Of a DNA stretch of 6,489 nucleotides, positions 1-5,421 are shown one piece after another. This DNA comes from JBCDBY01 sp039182715. Lineage in GTDB: Bacteria > Planctomycetota > PLA2. Position numbers and translations under genes: made by a program. The stretch's first letter is position 1, and every line of letters starts with the position of its first letter. The notes beneath the pieces were generated by a model. The model searched no databases and was not told the DNA's origin. It saw only the letters and a list, made by a program, of their open reading frames with translations. The stretch covers positions 1-6,489 of the forward strand of contig JBCDBY010000269.1 of NCBI GenBank assembly GCA_039182715.1. Reading direction: 5' to 3'.

Positions 1-1146
1 CCGGCCGCCGCCGAAGGCACGATCCAGTTCCGGCTACCGGACAAGGCCGCGAACTACCGGCTCGTGATCGTCGGCGGGCCGCGCGGCGACTTCCAGCGCT
101 ACGTCCAGGTCGCCGAGACGAACGTGGTCGCGAACCTGACGATTCTGCAAACGCTCCCGAACGGGCCGTTCACCAAGGCGACACGCGCCCCGCTGCCCTC
201 GCGCGGACCTTGGATCCGGCCCTCGAAGCGCGCCATTCCCGAAGGCAAGGGACGGATCCTGATCGAGCGGCGGAATGCGGGACAGGCTCCCTGGGCGCTC
301 CACACCGCGGTCCGACCGACGGGCTCGAAGAAGGCGGTCGATGCCGGATGGCAGGCCGAGATCGACGTGGCACCCGGCTCGTATGACATCACGCTCGGAG
401 CGACGATTCCGATCGAGTTTCGCGGCGTTGTGGTCACCGCGGGGCAAACGACTCGCACGCGCACGCCTGCCGTCGGGCGCCTTCGCCTCCGCACGGACGA
501 TGCGCTGGGGAAGCCGGCCAACCCGCACCGGCGGGTTTACCGGGGCGCGGAGAAGAAGGCGGTGTACGCGGGCTACGCGAAGTCGCTGGAGCTCCCGCCG
601 GGCGACTACCGCGTCGTATTCGACTACGTCGTCCCGATCGAGCACACGTCGATCACCGTCACGGCGGGCCACGAATCGCATCTGCATGCGAGCGGCTACG
701 GCCGGTTCGATTTTCAACGGCGCGACGCGCTGGGCAAGGCGGCAAACAAGCACGTGCGGATCACCCGCAAGTCGGACGGCAAGGGCGTGTACGCCGGCTA
801 CAGCCCGGCGGTCGACCTGCCGCCCGGCGCCTACAAGGTCGTCTTCGACTACACGGTGCCGATGGTCTTCGACAACCTGACGCTCCCCGCGGGCCGGGCG
901 GTTCCGCTGCGCAGCCAGCCGCTCGGTCGGGTCACGATCCGATCCGTCGACGCCAGCGGCGCCGAGAAGAACGCCCACCGCAGCATTCATCGGGGCGACG
1001 AGGCGGTCTATGCCGGCTACGCGAAGCAGCTCGATCTGCCGCCGGGCGCCTACGTCCTGAAGTTCCGCTCCGGAGACGAGGACAGGCGCATCGGGTTCTC
1101 GGTGCAGGCCGGCACGACCACGCCGGTGCGCTTCGCCGTGCGCTGA
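1..1146 (+). CDS. C-terminal part of a tandem beta-repeat protein, probably exported (5' end outside window)
   Basis: The reading frame is open from base 1 to the TGA at 1144-1146, so the true start lies upstream. A GTG at 64 is internal to the open frame, is not preceded by a clear ribosome binding site, and is probably not the start. The visible 381 residues begin with about 80 residues of beta-rich sequence (FRLPDKAANYRLVIVGG) and a Pro/Arg-rich stretch. Four tandem repeats of 75, 75, 75 and 73 residues follow and fill the rest of the protein. Each opens with GR, has a central VYAGY-like motif, an LPPGxY turn and a xVTAG strand. This pattern recalls small beta-sandwich modules of the PEGA or carboxypeptidase-regulatory-like type, often found at the ends of VWA-domain or other surface proteins. 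No enzyme motif is visible. An exported or cell-surface location is inferred from the repeat type only, because any signal peptide would be outside the window. It converges on the LRR gene with a 23-bp gap. Confidence 0.82.
   Translation, partial: PAAAEGTIQFRLPDKAANYRLVIVGGPRGDFQRYVQVAETNVVANLTILQTLPNGPFTKATRAPLPSRGPWIRPSKRAIPEGKGRILIERRNAGQAPWALHTAVRPTGSKKAVDAGWQAEIDVAPGSYDITLGATIPIEFRGVVVTAGQTTRTRTPAVGRLRLRTDDALGKPANPHRRVYRGAEKKAVYAGYAKSLELPPGDYRVVFDYVVPIEHTSITVTAGHESHLHASGYGRFDFQRRDALGKAANKHVRITRKSDGKGVYAGYSPAVDLPPGAYKVVFDYTVPMVFDNLTLPAGRAVPLRSQPLGRVTIRSVDASGAEKNAHRSIHRGDEAVYAGYAKQLDLPPGAYVLKFRSGDEDRRIGFSVQAGTTTPVRFAVR
250..1143 (+). repeat. Four in-frame tandem repeats of about 225 bp (75 residues)
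   Basis: Repeat units lie at 250-474, 475-699, 700-924 and 925-1143. The first three are exactly 75 codons and the last is 73. Units 2 and 3 are most alike, sharing DALGK, VYAGY, LPPG, VVFDY and VP at the same offsets. Unit 4 keeps VYAGYAK and LDLPPGAY but loses the FDYxVP segment. Unit 1 is the most diverged (VDAGW, VAPGSY). The DNA of the units differs at many third positions, so these are old protein-level duplications, not a recent DNA repeat. Confidence 0.88.
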
Positions 1147-1169
1147 AGGAGCGGACGGGGCGCGCCCTC

Positions 1170-2546
1170 TCAACGCCGGATGGCGCAGTCGGGCAGCGCG
1201 GCCTGAATCTCCGCGATGCCGTCCGCGCTGATCCGCGTCCCGCTGAGATCGAGGCGCCGCAGGCGCGTGAGCTTCTTGAGGTGCGGCACCGCCGCGTCGG
1301 TCACGTCGTTGTCGTCGAGATCGAGGCGCCGGAGATTCGTCAGACCGGCGAGGCGCTCGACGCCCGCATCGGTGATGCCGGTCTCATCGAGACGCAGCGA
1401 CTCGAGCTTGTCGAGACCCTTGATGTATCCCAGGCTCTCGTCGTCGAGTCGCGTCTCGTGAAGATCGAGCTCCGTCAGGTTCTCGAGGCCGCCCAGGTGG
1501 CGCAGACTCCTTGCGTTCACGCCCGATTCGGCGAGATCGAGCGACACCAGGCTGGTCATGCGGGCGAGGTGCGCCAGCTCCTCGGGATCGAAGCGCGCGT
1601 CGGAGAGGTCGAGTTCCTCCAGCGACGCGGCGGCGAGCCCCGCCAGCCCGCCGCTCTCGAAGTTCTCGACGCGCAGCCGCCGAAGGTTGGGCATGCGGCC
1701 GATGCGGCGCAACGCGTCAGCGCTCAGTTCGGTGCGATCCACGCGCAGGCCGGTGAGCGCCGGCAGCTCCATCACGTAGTCGAGCGCCCGCTCCGTCGTA
1801 CCGGGGGACTGGAACTGCAGTTCCTGGAGCTGGACCAGCGTGCGCAGGTGTCGCAACCCCTCGTCGGTAATGCGCGTATCGCGGACGTTGAGCCGCACGA
1901 GCGACGTCAGCTTCGCGATCGTCCGCAGGCCCTCGTCGGTGATGCGCGTGCGGCGCAGGTCGAGGGCGTGCAGTCGCGTCATGCCGAGCAGGTTCGGGAG
2001 GCCCGCGTCGCCGATGCCGGTTTCGCGCAGCGACAGCTCGTACATGGCGTGCAGGTGCGCGATGCCCGGCAGCACGTCGTCCGTGAGCCGGCAGCGCCGC
2101 AACTCGAGGAAGTAGACCCGCTCCAGCTTCCGCAGCAGCGGCAGCGACTCGAGCGCGGACGCACCCTGCAGGCGCAGGCCGGTCGGCGCACCGGAAAGCT
2201 GCACGGCGCCGATCGGGAACCAGCGCGCGCGCTCCTTCTCGAAGTCCTCGCGTGACGCGAAGCTGAGCAGGCCCTCGCCGCGCCGACCGGGCAGGAAGGG
2301 TTCGAGCAGCTCGGCCACGTCGCGCGGCGCCGGCTCGTCCGTGCCGGGGCCCGGCCGCGGCGCCGACTCCTTCGCCGGCTCCTCCGAACGCGGCCGTTCC
2401 GCCCGCGGGTCAGTCGCCACGCGGCGGCGCTCCGACTCGAACGCGCGCGTATCGCGAGCCGGCACCCGGACCGACGCGCGGCCGAGCATGTAGAAGGAGG
2501 CGGCGACGCAGATCAACACGACCGCCGAGACGAGGGGTTTGCGCAT
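1170..2546 (-). CDS. Membrane-anchored leucine-rich-repeat protein
   Basis: This 458-residue protein has three parts. Residues 1-28 are a positively charged start (MRK), a hydrophobic segment at about 5-21 and GRASVRV, fitting a signal anchor or uncleaved signal peptide. Cys13 follows Ile, so there is no proper lipobox. Residues 29-75 are a charged Arg/Glu/Pro-rich linker, likely disordered. After a short folded region (76-143) come about 13 leucine-rich repeats in strict 24-residue phase to the end, of the form LxxLxLxxTxITDxGLxxLxxLxx, closing with LPDCAIRR. This is the alpha/beta RNI-like class common in Planctomycetota. Repeat 5 has lost the ITD motif and repeat 7 is three residues short. 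The repeats most likely bind a protein on the outer face of the membrane. The ligand is unknown and there is no catalytic domain. The ATG at 2546 gives a good signal anchor but only a weak upstream ribosome binding site (GCGAG). The gene is 225 bp from the TPR gene, so it may have its own promoter. Confidence 0.92.
   Translation of the reverse strand: MRKPLVSAVVLICVAASFYMLGRASVRVPARDTRAFESERRRVATDPRAERPRSEEPAKESAPRPGPGTDEPAPRDVAELLEPFLPGRRGEGLLSFASREDFEKERARWFPIGAVQLSGAPTGLRLQGASALESLPLLRKLERVYFLELRRCRLTDDVLPGIAHLHAMYELSLRETGIGDAGLPNLLGMTRLHALDLRRTRITDEGLRTIAKLTSLVRLNVRDTRITDEGLRHLRTLVQLQELQFQSPGTTERALDYVMELPALTGLRVDRTELSADALRRIGRMPNLRRLRVENFESGGLAGLAAASLEELDLSDARFDPEELAHLARMTSLVSLDLAESGVNARSLRHLGGLENLTELDLHETRLDDESLGYIKGLDKLESLRLDETGITDAGVERLAGLTNLRRLDLDDNDVTDAAVPHLKKLTRLRRLDLSGTRISADGIAEIQAALPDCAIRR
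1173..2117 (-). repeat. LRR array: about 13 repeats of 72 bp (24 residues)
   Basis: From residue 144 to the C terminus the LxLxxT/ITDxGL pattern recurs every 24 residues. The clearest units carry TRITDEGL (twice in a row), TGITDAGV and NDVTDAAV. The phase slips only once, at residues 288-308, where a unit of 21 residues replaces one of 24. The repeats belong to the protein coding sequence and show no sign of being mobile. Confidence 0.88.
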
Positions 2547-2771
2547 GGCGAACTCGCATTATTCATGACCGCGCGGGAGAGACGGAGAGGAATCGCCGCT
2601 GAGCCGGCGTGCATGCTCGACGCGCCTTTCGGGGCGAGGACGGATCGTCGAGATCGAGGAATCCCGAGGAAGCCGTGGCGGAAGTCACTGCGACGAGGGA
2701 TGACCCAGAAGGCACTCCCGAACTCGGCGATCCGGACCGGCCAGAACCCGCGGGGTCATGTGTGGTGCAGG
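2547..2771. other. Intergenic gap, no convincing gene
   Basis: These 225 bp separate the stop of the TPR-membrane gene from the start of the LRR gene. Reading frames crossing it on either strand run on as antisense or out-of-frame shadows of neighbouring genes and have no plausible ribosome binding site. No strong stem-loop followed by a T-run was found for ending the upstream transcript. The segment probably holds the LRR promoter and the upstream gene's 3' end. Confidence 0.6.
2558..2563 (-). promoter_or_regulatory. Possible -10 element for the LRR gene (weak)
   Basis: On the - strand AATAAT matches the TATAAT consensus at five of six positions and sits in one of the few AT-rich spots of the gap. 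No clear -35 hexamer lies 16-18 bases upstream. The element ends only 11 bases before the ATG, which would give a transcript with almost no leader. It is offered as a candidate only. Confidence 0.18.
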
Positions 2772-4025
2772 CTAGTGCTTCATCAACTGGTAGTTCACGA
2801 ACCAGGGGCTCGCGATGATCGTCAGGACCCAGATCAGCCCGACCGCGCCCGGATCCGTGCCGGTGAAGAAGGTCACCAGCATCGCGATGCCGAGCAGCAG
2901 ATGAACGCCGATCAGGATCCCGATCGCCCGACGCGGACCGGACCGTTCGCAGCTGAAGTACCCGGATACGGGGATCATCAGGCAGAAGGTGTAGAGGCCG
3001 GCCACCATCGCCGCGGTGCGCAACGGCTGCTCCGTCAGCGCCCAGGCGACGACCGCACCGATCATCAGGACGAGCAGGACGCCGATCGCGTTCGCGCCGT
3101 GCCGCTGCTGTTTCGAAAGCGCGTAGCGCCCTTGCGGGTGCACCCGCAGCAGCAGGTTGAAGAAGTGGTCGCCGAACCAGCTGAGCATCACGAACGCGAG
3201 ATAGATCACGATCAGCGGCGCGAGCCACGGCGCGAGGTCCGGGTTCTCCCGCGAGACCTTCCGCACGACGCGGTAGAGGAACCACGCCCCGATGATGATG
3301 CCCCAGCGCATGCCGGTGCTCTGGCGCGACATGAAGAACATGTAGCGCAGCACGACGCGGTAGATCGGGTTGCGCGCCTTGATCGCTTCGACCAGGCCCT
3401 CGCGCGCCCACTCGTTCTCGGGCTCCAGACGCAGAGCCTCTCGGAATGCCGCCATGGCGCCGTTCGTGTCGCCCTCCTCGAGCAGCTGCCAACCGCGGTT
3501 GGCGTGCGTGTCGGCGTTGAGCGGATCACGCGCGAGCTGCGCGACGAGTTCCTCCGAGGCGGCGCCGCGGCGGCCGAGCTGACGCAGCGCCATCGCCTTG
3601 AGGTTGGAGCACTCGGCGTTCTCGGGGTCGAGGCTCAGGCCCTGGTCCGCCGCGTCCAGCGCCTCCTGCCACTCCTCGCGCCCCAGCAGGATGGAGCCGA
3701 GCACGCTGTAGTGGTTGGCGTCCTCGGGATCGAGGCGCACCGCTTCGCGAATCGCGGCCAGCGCACCCTTCGAATCGTCGAGGCTGTGCAGCACCTGCGC
3801 GTGCATGTGGTGCGGCAGCGGCTCGTCGGGCGCGAGATGCACCGCCTCGCGCGCATGCTGCAACGCCTCCTCGTCCTCGTCGCTCTGGGAGAGACAGAAG
3901 GCGAGCAGCGCGTGCGCGAGCGCGTCGTCGGGGTCGTCCCCCAGCAGCGCGCGGAGCTCGTGGGCCGCCTCCGGGTAGCGATCCCGGTCGAGCAGGAAGC
4001 TGATGCGTTCGCGGCGCGTGCTCAT
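2772..4025 (-). CDS. TPR-repeat integral membrane protein, partner of the AAA+ ATPase
   Basis: This 417-residue protein has two halves. Residues 1-204 are six tetratricopeptide repeats in perfect 34-residue phase (starts at 1, 35, 69, 103, 137, 171), with typical closing motifs such as LAPDE, LDPED, LDPEN and LEPEN. After a junction (ARNPIYRVVLRYMFFMSR) come about six hydrophobic segments at roughly 239-254, 266-284, 311-331, 335-353, 366-388 and 393-411. There is no signal peptide. Basic loops (RVHPQGRYALSKQQRHG; CERSGPRR) fit a cytoplasmic TPR domain and cytoplasmic C terminus. TPRs bind proteins, so this is plausibly a membrane receptor or scaffold. The ATG overlaps the stop of the AAA+ gene as ATGA, with GGCGGA just upstream as a modest ribosome binding site, which argues for coupled translation and joint function. 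No enzyme or transporter family is recognised. The exact membrane count is uncertain, the first segment most of all. Confidence 0.92.
   Translation of the reverse strand: MSTRRERISFLLDRDRYPEAAHELRALLGDDPDDALAHALLAFCLSQSDEDEEALQHAREAVHLAPDEPLPHHMHAQVLHSLDDSKGALAAIREAVRLDPEDANHYSVLGSILLGREEWQEALDAADQGLSLDPENAECSNLKAMALRQLGRRGAASEELVAQLARDPLNADTHANRGWQLLEEGDTNGAMAAFREALRLEPENEWAREGLVEAIKARNPIYRVVLRYMFFMSRQSTGMRWGIIIGAWFLYRVVRKVSRENPDLAPWLAPLIVIYLAFVMLSWFGDHFFNLLLRVHPQGRYALSKQQRHGANAIGVLLVLMIGAVVAWALTEQPLRTAAMVAGLYTFCLMIPVSGYFSCERSGPRRAIGILIGVHLLLGIAMLVTFFTGTDPGAVGLIWVLTIIASPWFVNYQLMKH
4022..4025 (-). promoter_or_regulatory. ATGA stop/start overlap (translational coupling)
   Basis: On the - strand, ATGA contains the ATG of the TPR-membrane gene and the TGA of the AAA+ gene. 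Four-base overlaps of this type usually let ribosomes finishing the first gene restart on the second, keeping the two products in a fixed ratio. Confidence 0.85.
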
Positions 4026-5371
4026 GATCCGCCGTCCAGGTAGGCGAGGATGTCGTCGTAGAGCCCGCCTTCGTTGGCGTAGAGCGCATAGTTACGCGCC
4101 GTCGCGAACCAGTCCGCCGTGCTCGGCTTGACGACCTTGGCCGCCGCGAGCAGGTCCCTGGTGCCGAGCGGCACCGGCGCGCCCGCCTCGAGCGCCTCGT
4201 CGAGCTTGGCATCGACCGCGCGATCGACGATCGCCTTGAGATCGGCGCCGGAGAACCCCTTGGTCTTCTTCGCGATGCGCTCGTGGTCGACGTCGCGCAC
4301 CGGCTTGCCCGCGAGCTCGATGCGCAGGATCTGCGCGCGCGCCGGCTCGTCCGGCGGCGGGACGAAAATGAGCCGGTCGAAACGCCCGGGACGACGGAAC
4401 GCGGGGTCGACATGCCACGGCGCGTTGGTCGCGGCGAGCGTGAGCACGCCCTCGTTCGAACCGTCGGCGCCGTCCATCTCCGCGAGGAACTGATTGATGA
4501 GCTGGCGGCCCGCGCTCTGGCGCATGTCGGTCCGGCGCGCGCCGAGCGCATCGACCTCGTCGAAAAAAAGCACCGTCGGCTGCCGCTGGCGCGCCGCGTC
4601 GAAGATCGCGTGCAGGTTGCGCTCGCTCTGCCCGACCCACATCTCCAGCACGTCGTGCAGCCCGACGTTGATGAAGCCTGCCTTCACCTCTCCCGCCGTC
4701 GCGCGCGCCAGCAGCGTCTTGCCGCAGCCCGGCGGGCCGTAGAGCAGGATGCCCCCGCCGATCGCGCGTCCGTACGCCTCGAACATCTCCGGATGGCGCA
4801 GCGGCAGCACGATCTTCTTCTGGATGTCCTTCTTGAGGTCTTCCATGCCGCCGACCTGCGCGAAGGTGACGCGCGGACGCTCGAAGGTGGGCTCGACCGC
4901 GCCTCCGCCGCCCTCGGAGCTGCTGCGCTGACGCCCGTCGACGACCTCCGCGAAGTCGTCCGGCTCGTCGGTCACCCCGAGCGCCTCGGCGAGCTCGTCG
5001 TCGGAAAGATCGGGATCGAGCTCGATCGCCTGCCGGTACTGCCGCGCCGCGCGCCCCGGATCGCCCGCGCGCATGAGGGCGCGCGCGTGCACCAGGTAGG
5101 CCGCGGCGGGCGTGTCGGGCTGCGCGAGCAGCGCCTCGATGACGACCATCGCCTCGTTTCGCTTGCCCTGCTCGAGGAAGGCGCGGGCGAGCCCGCACTT
5201 GAGCGCATCGCTTTCCGGCGCGAACGAGAGCGCGGAGCGGTACTCCGCCTCGGCCTCCGCCGCGCGCCCCGACGCGAGCAGCAGCTCCGCCAGATGGGTG
5301 CGCAGCGGCACGTTGTCCGGCGAATGGCGCACGGCGTCGCGCAGCGATCGAATCGACTCGTCCGGTCCCAC
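4022..5371 (-). CDS. TPR-containing AAA+ ATPase, Cdc48/VPS4-like classic clade
   Basis: This 449-residue protein starts at a GTG (5369-5371) five bases after GGAGGG. The frame stays open much further upstream, but that part is Arg/His-rich and antiparallel in character to nothing real: it overlaps the DUF1501 gene in another frame. Residues 20-121 form three 34-residue TPRs. An acidic, Ser/Gly-rich linker follows (about 122-160), then one AAA+ module. Visible motor residues are Walker A GPPGCGKT (212-219), pore loop MWVGQSE (244-250, very like Cdc48 D2), Walker B with D271-E272, sensor-1 N316, arginine fingers in FRRPGRFD (R327, R330) and the GFSGADL element (372-378). The C terminus (ADWFATARNYALYANEGGLYDDILAYL-type helices) follows. 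All residues needed for ATP hydrolysis and hexamer formation are present. There is no zinc-protease or other effector domain, so it should unfold or remodel proteins. TPRs replace the usual Cdc48 N domain and may choose substrates or dock on the TPR-membrane partner. The substrate is unknown. Confidence 0.95.
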   Translation of the reverse strand: MGPDESIRSLRDAVRHSPDNVPLRTHLAELLLASGRAAEAEAEYRSALSFAPESDALKCGLARAFLEQGKRNEAMVVIEALLAQPDTPAAAYLVHARALMRAGDPGRAARQYRQAIELDPDLSDDELAEALGVTDEPDDFAEVVDGRQRSSSEGGGGAVEPTFERPRVTFAQVGGMEDLKKDIQKKIVLPLRHPEMFEAYGRAIGGGILLYGPPGCGKTLLARATAGEVKAGFINVGLHDVLEMWVGQSERNLHAIFDAARQRQPTVLFFDEVDALGARRTDMRQSAGRQLINQFLAEMDGADGSNEGVLTLAATNAPWHVDPAFRRPGRFDRLIFVPPPDEPARAQILRIELAGKPVRDVDHERIAKKTKGFSGADLKAIVDRAVDAKLDEALEAGAPVPLGTRDLLAAAKVVKPSTADWFATARNYALYANEGGLYDDILAYLDGGS

Positions 5372-5376
5372 CGTGG

Positions 5377-5382
5377 CCCTCC
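5377..5382 (-). promoter_or_regulatory. Ribosome binding site that fixes the AAA+ start
   Basis: GGAGGG on the - strand lies five bases before the GTG at 5369-5371. It is the best Shine-Dalgarno match seen in the window and supports a GTG start over any start further upstream, which would fall inside the DUF1501 gene. Confidence 0.8.
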
Positions 5383-5383
5383 G

Positions 5384-5407
5384 GGCAGACTCTAACGCGG
5401 GTCTGCC
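5384..5407 (-). other. Intergenic stem-loop between DUF1501 and AAA+ genes
   Basis: On the - strand GGCAGAC and GTCTGCC are perfectly complementary across a 10-base loop (CCGCGTTAGA). The hairpin begins 14 bases after the DUF1501 stop and ends one base before the AAA+ ribosome binding site. No T-run follows, so it is not a standard intrinsic terminator. It could protect an RNA end, weaken read-through, or tune access to the ribosome binding site. Confidence 0.55.
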
Positions 5408-5421
5408 GCGGGTGCCACCGG

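Noticed and set aside
1158..1167. GGGCGCGCCC palindrome in the gap between converging genes, as a terminator
   Set aside because: It can form only a three-base-pair stem with a four-base loop and has no T-run on either strand. A GC palindrome of this size is expected by chance in such DNA.
34..1173. 379-residue - strand open frame opposite the repeat protein
   Set aside because: Its Arg/Val/Asp-rich composition and apparent repeats simply mirror the 75-residue repeats of the + strand gene.
1281..2255. 324-residue + strand open frame opposite the LRR gene
   Set aside because: Its periodic sequence mirrors the 72-bp LRR repeats; the - strand frame has a membrane anchor and a textbook LRR pattern.
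2563..3492. 309-residue - strand frame overlapping the TPR-membrane gene
   Set aside because: It is a frame-shifted shadow (Arg/Ala/Gly/His-rich), lacks membrane segments or motifs, and overlaps the TPR-membrane protein's supported frame.
2565..4043. 492-residue + strand open frame opposite the TPR-membrane gene
   Set aside because: It is rich in Arg, His, Gln and Val as antisense frames of GC-rich genes are, has no recognisable domain, and is fully explained as the shadow of the TPR-membrane gene.
4283..5395. 370-residue + strand open frame opposite the AAA+ gene
   Set aside because: It is antisense to a gene with every AAA+ motif intact and has no domain of its own.
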